Assembly (NCBI GenBank): GCA_030760725.1
Contig: JASWHV010000005.1
Location: forward strand, 26,731,241 to 26,795,240
DNA length: 64,000 nt
Reading direction: 5' to 3'
From: Neostapfia colusana
Taxonomy: Eukaryota; Streptophyta; Magnoliopsida; Poales; Poaceae
Of the stretch, positions 1 through 10,793 are shown piece after piece. Numbering within the stretch: the first letter of the stretch is position 1; every line of letters starts with the position of its first letter. The translations under genes and the position numbers were made by a program. Under the pieces are notes generated by a model. It was given only the letters and a program-made list of their open reading frames with translations, made no database searches and was not told the origin of the DNA.

Positions 1-1650
1 CATTAGGTAGCAACATACTCTCAAAATTCACATATAAAGGATTGTTCAGGAACGAGCTCACCTCTAAATTCAATTGTCGTGCTCGAGCTCTAGTAATTGG
101 ACCTTGCATGTCTACCATGTGAGTGTTGTGTATATCTGCAGGAGTGATGTCCATATCATCCTCCCCCTCTTGCATTGGAGTCGTCCTCGACTCAAGCTCA
201 TCTTCTTCTCCCAAATATGGTCTCAAATCTGAAACGTTAAAGGTGGGACTAACCCCAAACTCGGGAGGCAACTCAAGTTTATATGCATTATCATTAATCT
301 TCTCAAGTACTTTAAAAGGACCATCAGCTCTAGGCATCAATTTAGACTTTCTCAGTTCTGAAAAGCTATCCTTTCTCAAGTGTAACCAAACTAAATCACC
401 CGGTTCAAGTCTAACTTCCTGCCTACCTTTACTACCAGCAATTCTATATTTTTCATTCATCTTTTCAATATTGTGTTTAGTGGTCTCATGAATTTTCAAA
501 ATAAAATCAGCACGTTCCTTTGCATCATTATGAGTTCTCTCACTAGTAGGTAAAGGCAAGATATCAATAGGAGCACGAGGATTAAATCCATACACTACCC
601 GAAAAGGACTTACCTTGGTGGTAGAATGTGTTGCCCGATTATATGCAAACTCCACATGTGGCAAACATTCTTCCCACATATTTAAATTTTTCTTCAAAAC
701 AGCTTTCAACATGGTGCTGAAAGTGCGGTTCATTACTTCTGTTTGCCCATCAGTTTGTGGGTGACATGTTGTAGAGAACAACAGTTTTGTACCCAACTTG
801 TTCCATAGGGTGCGCCAAAAGTGACTCAAAAATTTAGCATCACGATCTGAAACAATAGTAGAAGGCATACCATGCAAGCGAACAATCTCTTTGAAAAAAA
901 GGTCGGCAATATGTACAGCATCATCACTTTTCTGACACGGTATAAAATGTGCCATCTTAGAAAAATGATCCACCACAACAAAAATGCTGTCCCTCCCCCT
1001 CTTAGTCCTAGGCAATCCCAAAACAAAGTCCATAGAGATATCCGCCCAAGGAATGGAAGCAGTGGGAAGAGGCATGTATAAACCATGTGGATTCAAACGG
1101 GACTTAGCTTTCTGACATGTGGTGCAGCAAGCCACAAACTGCTCTACATCTCTCCTCATCTTTGGCCAAAAGAAATGTGTGGCCAGAACATCCTCCGTCT
1201 TCTTTGCGCCAAAATGGCCCATCAAACCTCCACCATGTGCCTCCTGTAATAACAAAAGACGAATGGAACCAACTGGAATGCATAGGCGGTTAGCTCTAAA
1301 CAAGAATCCATCATCCATTACAAATTTATTCCAGGTATGACGTTTTCTACAATGCAGCAACACATCTTTAAAATCAGCATCAAGAGCATATTTTTCTTTA
1401 ATTGATTCAAGTCCAAAAATTCGACAATCAAGTTGGGACAGCATATTATATCGTATAGACAATGCATCAGCGATCAAATTATCCTTCCCTTTCTTATGTT
1501 TAATGACATAAGGAAAAGACTCAACAAATTCAATCCATTTTGCATGTCTACGATTCAGATTATTTGGAGAACGAATATGCTTTAGCGATTCATGATCAGA
1601 ATGAATAACAAATTCTTTAGGCCATAAATAATGACGCCATGTCTCTAAGC
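1..1650 (-). pseudogene. Ty3/gypsy pol: RNase H end, integrase and C-terminal tail (runs off the window)
   Basis: Reading the minus strand from about 1650 down to base 1 gives one open frame leaving the window. It starts in RNase H, passes an HHCC integrase finger, and enters a complete DDE core. The first Asp is in MDFV (codon at 1028-1030), the second in SDRDAKF (about 839-850), and the Glu in GQTEVMNRT (about 735-743). A GPY/F-type module and a tail reading GPITRARAR follow. I see no chromodomain. Integrase would insert retrotransposon cDNA in the nucleus. The frame is cut from the upstream RT by a single-base deletion near 1650: the expected A-L-E-T-W reads straight into TAG. The part is well preserved, but the element cannot make an intact polyprotein. 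Confidence 0.9.
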
Positions 1651-3303
1651 ATCTTTCAGAGCATAAAATTCTTTACCATATGTGGAGTAATTCAGGACAG
1701 GACCATTAAGTTTATCACTAAAGTACACAACCGGTTTACCACCTTGCAGTAAGACACCACCAATGCCAGCTCCACTAGCATCACATTCAAGTTCAAAAGT
1801 CTTACTAAAATCAGGAAGTTGCAGCAATGGTGCGTGTGTAAGCTTGTCCTTCAAGGTGTCAAAGGACTCCTCTTGTGCTTTCCTCCAATGGAACACCACA
1901 CCTTTCTTAGTCAACTCATGCAATGGGGCAGCAATAGTGCTAAAATCCTTGACGAAACGTCGGTAGAAACCTGCAAGACCAAGAAAACTCCTTACCTGTA
2001 TGATGGCTTGAGGTATTGGCCAGCTCTTGATCGCTTGAATTTTCATCTCATCCACCTCAATTCCCTGTGGAGTCACAACATAGCCAAGAAAGGAAACTCG
2101 ATTCGTACAAAAGATGCACTTCTCAAGGTTACCAAATAAATGTGCATCTCTCAAAGCATTAAAAACAGCACGTAAAAGATTCATATGTTCATCCAATGAC
2201 TTGCTACAAATCAAGATATCATCAAAGTAAACCACCACAAATTTTCCAATAAAAGCTCTCAAGACCTCATTCATCAAACGCATGAATATACTTGGTGCAT
2301 TAGTTAAAGCAAAAGGCAATACTAACCACTCATACAACCCAAATTTTGTTTCGAAAGCTGTTTTCCATTCATCTCCTAATTTCATTCTTATTTGGTGGTA
2401 ACCACTACGAAAGTCAATCTTAGTGAAAATTATAGAACCACACAACTCATCAAGCATGTCGTCTAGCCTAGGAATAGGATGAAGATACCTTATAGTAATA
2501 TTGTTAATGGCTCTACAATCAACACACATACGCCAAGTACCATCTTTCTTAGGAACCAAAAGTACAGGAACAACACAAGGACTAAGGCTTTCATGTACAT
2601 ACCCACGGTCCAAAAGGTCTTGGACTTGCCGCTGAATTTCCTTAGTCTCCTCGGGGTTGGTCCTATATGCAGCACGGTTTGGCAAAATTGCTCCTGGAAT
2701 CAAATCAATTTGATGTTCAATCCCTCTCAAAGTTGGAAGTCCCGGGGGTATCTCAGCTGGAAAAATATCCTCATACTCTTGCAACAAGTTAGTAACTGCT
2801 GGAGGCAAAGACCTAGCAATATCATCAATGGAGAACAAAACTTGTTTGCACACCAATGCACAGCAAATATCATGATCAGAAATTTCAGCAAGGTCTGATT
2901 TTGTAGCAAGCATTACACGACCCTTCAATTTAATTATCTCAGTCTTAGAACTAGGTGTAGATCTCTCATTATTTGGTGGTAACACAGAATTAATGACTTG
3001 TTGATTTTCTGATTTAGAACTACTAGAAATTCCAGCTCTCTCCCTATCAGCTTGTAGAATTTCAGCAGGAGTCAAAGGTAGCAAAGTAATTTTCTTTCCT
3101 TTATGCATAAAAGTATATTTATTACTTCTACCATGGTGCAAAGCATCCTTATCATTTTCCCAAGATCGACCCAATAAAAGTGAACACGCTTGCATGGGTA
3201 CCACATCACAATCAACGGAATCAACATATGTACCAATGGAAAACGGAATTCTACAAGTTTGTGTTACATTAGCTCTTCCAGAATCATTCAACCATTGAAT
3301 ATA
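1645..3303 (-). pseudogene. Ty3/gypsy pol: end of protease, reverse transcriptase, start of RNase H
   Basis: A 548-codon open frame holds the RT: VPKKDGTWRMCVDCRAIN in the fingers, KIDFRSGYHQI with the first catalytic Asp, and YFDDILI as the YxDD box. RNase H begins at LECDASGAGIGGVLLQ. Upstream the same frame continues into the protease region (IQWLNDSG) but is closed by TAA at 3304-3306, where relatives read Tyr (H-P-H-P-stop-Y-I-Q-W). The start is therefore not real; this is an internal piece of a gag-pol polyprotein. Ty3/gypsy identity is clear from the RT motifs and the RT-RNase H-integrase order. Confidence 0.92.
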
Positions 3304-3306
3304 TTA

Positions 3307-4726
3307 TGGATGTGGGTGTGGTCGTGTATTCAAGCTAAGCTTATTGACCAATTCAGAACTCACCAAGTTGTTGCAGCTTCCTCCATCAATGATGACACGT
3401 GCTCACCGGTTCTTGATGACAAAGAAAATCTGAAACAAATTATGGCGTTGTAATCTATCAAGTTGTTGTACCTGTGTGTTCAGCACCCGCTGCACAATGA
3501 TATTCATGTAGGCTGATGTGTCTTCACTCCCAAAAACATGTCCCTCATCATTGTCCGTGGCAGCTTCATCATTATTGTTGTCTTCGACATCGGAGGTGCT
3601 GAGTATCCTCCCTCTTTTGTAGCCACGTATGCCCGCTGACTAGGACAATCTTTTTGCACATGACCTAGACCATGGCAGCGGTGGCACTGAATGCAGGAAG
3701 TGCGTCCTGTTGAAGCAACGGATGAAGCACTTTTGGAGGGTACCTGCATGGAATTTTTACCCGAATCCGCAGGTCGTGCAGGTGGTGGTTTCGGTGCTGC
3801 TGAAACGTTGTTGCTGCCAGAAGGAAGCTTGGCTGCTGGTTTTGTGAAAGGGCATCAAAACGGAATGACTTGGATGCCCCCGAAGATGTTGTTGTGCGTA
3901 GAGTGTAGGAGGCACCGCTGCTGCTCTTGTTGTTTTGTTGACAACCCTGTAACTCCTTTTCTGCAAGCATAGCAAGCTGGAACAACTGGTTGACAGTATT
4001 AAATTCCTTATAATCAACAATATCCTGTATCTCACGTCTCAATCCCCCATAGAAACGACAAATTTTATCTTCAATGTCCTCTACTACCCCATCTCGTATC
4101 ATACCCTTTTGAAGCTCCGCATAATAATCTTGGACAGAATTATTTCCCTGCTCTAAGCGCTGCAATTTCTTTCGTAAATCACGTTGATAGAATGGGGGAA
4201 CAAAACGATTACACATAGCTTCTTCTAAACATTCCCATGTATCAGGTTGTAAGCGTGTGGTACTTAGTTCATTCCACCATATTATAGCAAAATCCTTAAA
4301 CTCACTAGTGGCTTGTCGAACTCTATGTTGTTCAGGAACAAGGTGGGAATTAAATTTCTGCTCAACCGTCATTTCCCAATCAAGATATGCCTCAGCATCA
4401 TAAGCACCAGAAAATGATGGTATGGAAAATTTAACTTTAGAAAAAGGGTCATCAAGAGGGCGGTTATTGTTATCACGCATGTTGTTTCCTACCATACCAT
4501 GAGTGTTTTGATGAAGGCGTTGACGTAGATGTACATTCTGTGCAGCATGTGTATCCACCTCTCCATTGACATCACACAACACGTCTTCTTCTTTTTCAAA
4601 GTTGTTGTGGTGGGTAGCATCATGGCTGAATGGTAGGTGGGTCTCCATATCATCAATCCTTCCAACTAGCGAGCTTAAGCATTTGTCCAACCTCTCAAGG
4701 GTGTGGGGTATTCTCTGACGGTGCAC
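3307..4726 (-). pseudogene. Ty3/gypsy gag with zinc knuckle and protease motif, frameshifted
   Basis: The main frame (4726 to about 3855) is a retrotransposon gag capsid domain: FSGAYDAEAYLDWEMTVEQ, then WWNELSTTRLQPDTWE, and a helical segment ending AEKELQG. Around 3855 the reading moves to another frame (TKPAAKLPSGSNN). That frame carries a CCHC knuckle, CHRCHGLGHVQKDC, near 3650-3690. A further shift near 3515 and a TGA near 3405 precede an aspartic protease motif, VIIDGGSCNNLVSSE (about 3340-3400). The longest open frame starts with GTG; an in-frame ATG lies at the M of DDMETH, so the real start is unclear. Gag would build the virus-like particle; this copy is disabled. Confidence 0.85.
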
Positions 4727-4730
4727 CTAA

Positions 4731-4744
4731 AGCTCTGATTACCA
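4731..4744 (-). other. Primer-binding site (tRNA-iMet type)
   Basis: The minus strand reads TGGTAATCAGAGCT two bases after the LTR end. It differs from the usual initiator-tRNA-Met complement TGGTATCAGAGC by one extra A. Confidence 0.8.
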
Positions 4745-4746
4745 CT

Positions 4747-5218
4747 TGATGTGTCCAGGGGTCCTGATCTTCCGAAAGGTTCTGATAACTCTCGATTTGG
4801 TGGAGACTTGACACAAATCGATCCGGCTTCCGAACAACACGTTCTGAACCCTGCAATCGCAGCACCACGTCTCCTCAGGTTATCAACCGATATTGCACGG
4901 TTGACCTCGCCAAGAAGGCTAATCCTTGCCTGCGAATCGAAGAACACAAGCAAGAACAAGAAAGAATGCAACCAAAAATTGCTGGAAGATATAAAGCACT
5001 CAAGTTGGGGTCTCACAAACCGATGAACGGCGAAACTGTTCTTGACAGAATAATCTAAGCAAAACCCCGCTGTTTGTACGGCGGCTAGGGGGTATAAAGG
5101 AGGTGGAGGACGATCAGGGGGGTGCTGGGGTTGTGACCCAACCCTAAGACACGTACATAATGGACTTGGACTCGATACAAGGCCCAATGGCCCAACTAGG
5201 TGATGCAACACCCTGACA
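4747..5218 (-). repeat. LTR of the minus-strand Ty3 element (472 bp)
   Basis: On the minus strand it begins TGTCAGGGTGTTGCATC and ends GGACACATCA, directly before the primer site. A TATA-like CTTTATACC lies mid-LTR. The LTR sits between the 3' end of one internal region (5219-5683) and the 5' end of another (1-4746), so it is shared by two tandem copies. No TSD can be read because neither outer end of the pair is present. Confidence 0.85.
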
Positions 5219-5683
5219 GACTCTAAACTTTATATTGTTTCGAATTTTTCCGTCTAATCCGGGAGAATTTTGACGTGGGGCCAGTTCCTTTTGAAAGTTT
5301 ATCCTCTCAGCTTTCCGTGCATATGTAGAACGTCAAAAACGGAGTCCGTATGCCTCCTGTGCATCCATTTTAAGGTGGACTGCTCCTGGGCCCGAGTTGG
5401 ACTCGAGTTTGAGTTGGGCTCGGTCTCTAACTTCTTGTTGGCATATTTTCTGGTCCTCCACGCCTCCAAACCCCTCTCCATGTATCTCCATGTCCTCTCC
5501 ATGGTTCCTAATCGTAATTAATCCATTAGGTAGCAACATACTTTCAAAATTCACATATAAAGGATTGTTCAGGAACGAGCTCACCTCTAAATTCAATTGT
5601 CGTGCTCGAGCTCTAGTAATTGGACCTTGCATGTCTACCATGTGAGTGTTGTATATATCTGCAGGAGTGATGTCCACATCGCT
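5219..5683 (-). pseudogene. 3' end of a second, truncated Ty3 copy upstream of the shared LTR
   Basis: Bases 5524-5682 repeat bases 1-159 almost exactly (offset 5523), including the GPITRARARQLN tail of pol. The open frame continues to TGA-linked 3' noncoding sequence before the LTR at 5218. The match stops abruptly near 5682, where unrelated sequence begins. This is the far 3' end of a copy lying before the element at 1-4746 in the same orientation. Confidence 0.85.
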
Positions 5684-6758
5684 AGGTCACTTTGCATGCG
5701 CCGAAAGAAAATCGCCGAATTGGAGCTCGATGATCTACGGCGTGCTTTGGGGCTTGGGGCTGAGTAGCACAGGTAGATGGCGCGTCCATGGGGAGTCCTT
5801 GTTCAGCCATGGCAATCCCTCGGTTGGGCTGTGCACGTGAGTCTGTTCGGGTTTAGCTCTCGGGTCACCACACACACGCACCGTTCCTGGTCGGGGCAGC
5901 CGAAAACCTCTCGGGTTTGTGCCTTGAAGGTAGAGGGAAGTCCCCTGGTGCCGATTTTCAGCTTGGGAGGCTCGGTGGGTACGAGTCTGGCGGTTTCCCG
6001 ATCAAGGGCCCGAGGAGGCTATGAGCGGCGGCTCAATTTCGTTCTTGCGTGGGGTTATGCAACGGACAGGGGCCCGGTCACTGGGGAAGTAGATCACGCC
6101 GCACGCTTAAGCAGCCCACGAGCTGCTCTCCAGCGCTGCTCAAGCAGCTGGGAGGTGGCGGCATTTCCTCCCCCTCGGTGGCACATGCTCTGCTGCCCGG
6201 GTTCGAGTCTGAACAGAAGAACAGGTTTCCTTCAGTTGTAAGTTTCCTTCCAATGACATGTGGGTCCCACCTTTAGACTCCCCTCCTTATCCCGCTTTAA
6301 ATATCTCCAATTTTTGGCACAGGCGAACTTCAACTATGAGAAACTCAAATTCAAAAACCATCTGGCAAATTGACAAGTTTACCTCAGTTTCAAATTTGAA
6401 TTCAAATTTCAATGAACATTCACTAGTCTCATTGCTATACATATCAAAGCACCTCCAAATTTTCTTAACATTTGCCTTCCTCATAATTTTGGACCTGAAG
6501 AATTTGAATATGCCATCTGATTTTTGAGTTGGCCCCTGCAATTGAGAGTTTTGAACCAACAGTTTGGAACCCTCATTTTGGAAATGGCCACTTTATGATT
6601 GAAGGGAACAATTTAGTTCAAAGACTAATTTAAACTCCTTTTGCACAGAACCATATTCACAGGTTTATGGAAGTTTTTACAAGTCCCAATTCTTGAAATT
6701 AAACTCAACTTTATTCACAACTCAAGTTTTGCATTTACAAGTTTTTAGGACGTTTACA
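5684..6758 (-). repeat. Truncated LTR-A fragment
   Basis: From about 6240 to 6758 the text parallels the right end of the 4.4-kb solo LTR at 45717-50101. Both have a TGTGGGTCCCACC block followed by an AT-rich stretch ending in TTTACA (here GGACGTTTACA at 6748-6758, there GGGACTTTTACA at 50090-50101). The GC-rich part 5684-6240 is only plausibly the same element. Open frames there resemble nothing I recognise. Confidence 0.5.
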
Positions 6759-7550
6759 CTGATTCTGTTCTAGAACTCTACATCAAAGCTGTAGAGCACT
6801 CCAACACCTTTACAGAACTGTATCAAAGACCTTTATTGGTTAAATCTACTAAGAGTTATGCTCGGTCAAAGTTCAGCAGGTTTCTGCCAGAAAACAGAGC
6901 ACTCTGTTTTTCACACTAATGGAGATGAACCACTCCAATTTTTAATCTTAGTCCAAAAATCATAGTACTAGGAACTAATATACATACCCTAAATTCATTT
7001 TTTGTATCCATTTTATAGGGTATTGTTTAATGCAACAATGATAACATGTCGGTAGTATGTTCCTCACAAAATAGAAAATCTTAACCGGATTACACCGGCA
7101 TATACGTGTTATATGGTGGCACTAAGTCGTCACTCACAAATGTGTTCTAAACGCGATACATTAACACGGTCAACACTTGCAGAAGATCACGAAATAATGA
7201 TGCACTCAAAAGTTTTTATCATTTCAGGAAGGTCCATATAGAAAGTAAATGCATACGCCCCGTATCATTGCCATATGGGTCGTCCTTGAGTGAAGCCACG
7301 TCTCAAGGTACATGGTCGGGTTATTCACCACCCGACGGAGGGCTCAACACCTTTGCAATTAAGCACACTGGTGGACCAGTGTTTCCGTATGCCCCATAAA
7401 ACATGAAGAGTCCTAGAGAACATACTATAAGGGACTAAGTTTTTGCACACATACAAAGTGTTCAACACACACACAGACCTCATTTGAGAAAAACCTATGA
7501 ACATATTTGAAGAGCAAGTAAACACAATCAATATGGTCATTAGAGGATGA
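6759..7550. other. AT-rich sequence, no gene seen
   Basis: I find no credible coding frame, RNA gene or element end here. Text such as 'catcaaagctgtagagcac' is of a kind common in long grass retrotransposon LTRs. The left border of the LTR-A copy that follows probably lies between about 7000 and 7600, but I could not fix it. Confidence 0.4.
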
Positions 7551-9636
7551 ACTCACAAAATACAAAAGTGGTATTTCCCACATGCATCATATAGGGGATG
7601 GGCATATGGAAAACTCCTACACCTTGCTAGGAATGCTCATGCCAAAATTCACCTAAATCCAAAACCTTTTTGAGGTATTTTTGGCTATAATTAGAAAGAG
7701 GCTAGTTTGAACTCAAGTTCAAATTCAAACTCTTTTCATCCCATGAATTCAAAAGTGGGATTGATATTCGCACTCAGCACATTTTTGTGAGCTCACATAC
7801 CAATTTTCACTCCATTTGGAGTTAATCTTGACATGAGCTATTTTGGATAAATTCAAATCAAATTTGAATTTCAACTAAACCTTTGCTGAAAATTTGATCA
7901 AATCAACTCACACTTTGAATTATTCAAAGTCATTTGGCCATTTGGAAATTTCATCAACTCACCAAAGTTATTAGTATCTCTACTGTTTTGAGCAGTGGGG
8001 AAAATTGAATTTTGGAGGTTAAAAGGGGCAGTGGGACCCAGTGGCAGTGACACAACCGAGAGGGAACGAGTTTCAACCGGCGCTCTGTTTCTTCAGGCCG
8101 GTGCTGCGGTCGCCACCGAGCCAACACTGGTGCCAGCAGCTGCTTCCGGGGTTTCCCCGCGTTGGCACGCTCGCCCCGTCCTTATCTCCACAGCCGAGTG
8201 CCACAGTCCGAGTTCTTCACTCGATCCTCGTCGCTCCTGAGCTCGATCACCGGTTCCCGCGAAAACACACCCGGACACCGCCACCTCCATTCCCGATCGC
8301 TCACGCTAGCTAAGCCTCGGTTGCTCGAGCGGTCTACATGAAAAAGCATTGCCATCTTGGGCTCTACCGTGCTGTCACATCACACCGAGGGTTCCCTGTG
8401 GTGTTTGGCGGCAAAGTGAGAATTTTCACTGAGCTCTCACGACTACTGGCGGAACTCCACTTCGGGTCACCGTCGACAGGGCGCCACAGCCGTCGTCGTC
8501 ATCCGCTTGCTACAAAAGAAAGGTGTGTGATACTTCCTAGATTGTGTAGCTTCAAGCCTTGTAGCAAATGATCAACCATGTGTAGAGAATTTCTAAGAAT
8601 CCCGAAACCTAGAGGAAACTAGCCGAGCTTGGTCTAAACCCAAATTCGGGTTACATGGTTCCCCAATGCTCGAGCCAGTTTGCACATAGTTGGTACACGT
8701 CCTAGCGCGCCTCCTCGAAGAGGAACCGAACGAAACTATCCCTAATTTGCCGAGTTCTGGCCGTTCGTGCCCCTATGTGAAAAGCACATCAGGTCGTCGG
8801 TGAAGTCAATGTTGCGGCCATTTCCACCGTCAGCTAAGCTCATATCCTTAATTCCCGAGGGCTACCGGTGCTGTCGGAGAAGACGGTTTAGCATTTGGGG
8901 TTTTCCCGAGCTCTCTACATGTTGCCGGAGTTGCTCCGCCTCGGTGTACCGTCGGGGGCTATTTTCCGGTCACCGACGATCACCGCCGACCTCACCAGTG
9001 TGTTCCTCATGTCGGACTAGGCCCTAGCAGCGAGTTTCGTGAAGTTTGGTGCAAGAAATCAGTCAGCCGCGAGCTTCGCCGGAGTGCGCCACCGTGGGAC
9101 AGCCGGGGGGTCGGGAGGTTGATGAAGCCCCCGGTCCCATGTGTCAGCAGCCAGATATTTAAACCGGGGATCAGCTGTGGCACCAGATCTGATGTGGCTG
9201 CGCGCAAAAAACTTTGTAACCCTGTGTGTCAGCCGCTGAGGAGTTGACACGTAGCCCCGGTCCCACGCGCAGCAATTTAAACTTTTCCCGATTTTCAGAT
9301 TTAGTTCAACTTTGGCTAGGAAACAATCAAGTGAACCAAATTTTGTTGGATTTAGCTCTCTGAGTACTTTCCAATAAATCAAGTTTCACTTTATAAAAAT
9401 CCTTATTTCTCCAGAATTAATTCTTCAAAATTTAAACTGTTTAGAATTTTAATTGGAGAGCCCTTTGTAGGAAAATTCTGAAATTTGGCTAGGATATTCA
9501 TCATAGTATCCCTGAGCTACCATAAAAATTTCAGATCCATTTGAGCTCATTTGGTCCACCTAATGGTGTGATTAATAAAACTGTTCCAGAGAAAATGGAA
9601 AATGTCCAGAATTTCCCTGAAATTGTTTAGCTCATA

Positions 9637-9877
9637 TGTGATATCCTGACTCCCGGCTTAATAGGATTGATAGAGTACTCATACCACAAAGGTATAACTT
9701 CTTTTCCGGAGGCCCACCTGCAAAGAACTCCGGGGTTAAGCGTGCTTGGCCTGGAGGAATTTGGGGATGGGTGATCGACCGGGAAGTTTTCCCGGGTGCG
9801 CACCAGTGAGGACAAATACGCAGAAAAGACGAGTGGTGGTATGTGGGGCCAGTCTATGATCCTAGAGAGCCATCACA
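9637..9877 (+). repeat. Cassandra 5' LTR
   Basis: It starts TGTGATATCCTGACTCCCGG and ends GAGAGCCATCACA. It aligns with the 3' LTR along its whole length with a modest number of substitutions and one base difference in length. Confidence 0.95.
9721..9803 (+). promoter_or_regulatory. 5S rRNA-like domain with internal Pol III promoter (5' LTR)
   Basis: AGAACTCCGGGGTTAAGCG, TGCTTGG and GGATGGGTGA match the plant 5S rRNA order AGAACTCCGAAGTTAAGCG, TGCTTGG, GGATGGGTGACC. These are the box A / IE / box C elements of 5S genes. A weaker match to the start of 5S lies just upstream (CATACCA near 9680). This is LTR sequence, not a functional ribosomal gene. Confidence 0.9.
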
Positions 9878-9879
9878 AA

Positions 9880-9891
9880 TGGTATCAGAGC
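9880..9891 (+). other. Cassandra primer-binding site
   Basis: TGGTATCAGAGC, an exact complement of the initiator tRNA-Met 3' end, lies two bases after the 5' LTR. Confidence 0.95.
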
Positions 9892-10122
9892 TGACCCTCG
9901 CAGTTTTACGGGTGCGTACGGGTCAGTGAGAAGGATACGGTAGCGTACGGGTCGGGGATGTGGGTATGTATGCATGACACGTGGGTCCTCTGTGTGGGAC
10001 ATGGTATGGTACGTATGCTGCTAACCGGACGTACGGATGCGTATGCCAGCACTGAACGTGTGGACGTGGCTAATAGGGGACGTTCCTGTCTTGGCGTTGA
10101 CCGACGAGGACGTCGGTCTTCT

Positions 10123-10134
10123 AAGGGGGGTGGA
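10123..10134 (+). other. Cassandra polypurine tract
   Basis: AAGGGGGGTGGA lies three bases before the 3' LTR, the expected place for plus-strand priming. Confidence 0.85.
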
Positions 10135-10137
10135 TTG

Positions 10138-10379
10138 TGTGATATCCTGACTCCCGACTTAATAGGATTCATAGAGTACTTATACCACCAAGTTATACCT
10201 TCTTTTCCGGAAGCCCACCTGCAAAGAACTCCGGGGTTAAGCGTGCTTGGCCCGGATGAATTTGGGGATGGGTGACCGACCGAGAAGTTTTCCCGGGTGC
10301 GCACGAGTGAGGACAAAGTACGCAGAAAAGACGAGTGGTGGTATGTGGGGCCAGTCTATGATCCTAGAGAGCCATCACA
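10138..10379 (+). repeat. Cassandra 3' LTR with second 5S-like domain
   Basis: It starts TGTGATATCCTGACTCCCGA and ends GAGAGCCATCACA. The 5S-like part runs 10221-10304 and here keeps GGATGGGTGACC, closer to true 5S than the 5' copy. Confidence 0.95.
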
Positions 10380-10694
10380 TCATATCTTTAGTTAGGAACT
10401 TTCAAATTAATTCAAACCAACTCCAGTAGAACCTTCTGAAAATCTAGTTTCCAGAAAGTCATGGCTTGCTCTATGAAAATCCCTAGAACAGCCTAAGAGC
10501 TCCAATTACAGCCAAGTACACAATTATTTGTGGAGAGCTCAAATGAGCTTTGCTGCAAAAGAAACTTGACCAAGTCTCTATTAAGGTTGTATACAAACTA
10601 CAGTAAAAATTTCAGAGGCATTGGACCTGTCTAGCAAGACTTATAGTCTTCACAAATTCAACTTCAATTCAAATTCATTCAAATTGATACATAT

Positions 10695-10793
10695 ATGTCT
10701 TCATCTCATGTAGTCGCTAAGGTTGAGGAGGAGTCCGAAGTCTTAGACTTCATCACTCCAGAGGAGCAGCTAGCCTATGATCAACAACACAAG
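10695..10793 (+). other. Putative small first exon inside LTR-A
   Basis: An ATG opens 33 codons (MSSSHVVAKVEEESEVLDF..., acidic) running without a stop into AAG|GTAAGC, a strong splice donor at 10794. The donor lies in the block AAGCTCCGGTTTG that is conserved in the distant relative at 45717-50101. A possible acceptor, TTTTGCAG|GG, lies near 11838-11846. The peptide resembles no family I know. It may be a leader exon of an element transcript rather than a protein gene. Confidence 0.4.

Larger units (their letters stand above)
9637..10379 (+). mobile_element. Complete Cassandra-type TRIM retrotransposon
   Basis: The element is 743 bp: two near-identical LTRs (241 and 242 bp), a 260-bp non-coding interior, a primer site two bases after the 5' LTR and a purine tract just before the 3' LTR. 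It is flanked by a perfect 5-bp duplication, TCATA, at 9632-9636 and 10380-10384. Each LTR contains a 5S rRNA-like segment, the diagnostic feature of Cassandra. It encodes no protein and would depend on enzymes of other retrotransposons. Pol III-type 5S promoter elements are visible. It sits inside the diverged LTR-A copy, so it arrived later. Confidence 0.95.

Noticed and set aside
7995..9382. Possible host gene or promoter in the GC-rich segment (ORFs of 65-107 codons).
   Set aside because: Frames are short, overlapping and on both strands with no family resemblance. The segment fits the GC-rich part of LTR-A.
9721..9803. A 5S rRNA gene.
   Set aside because: The similarity is partial and occurs twice inside LTRs of a TRIM with primer site, purine tract and TSD, so it is the Cassandra 5S-like domain.
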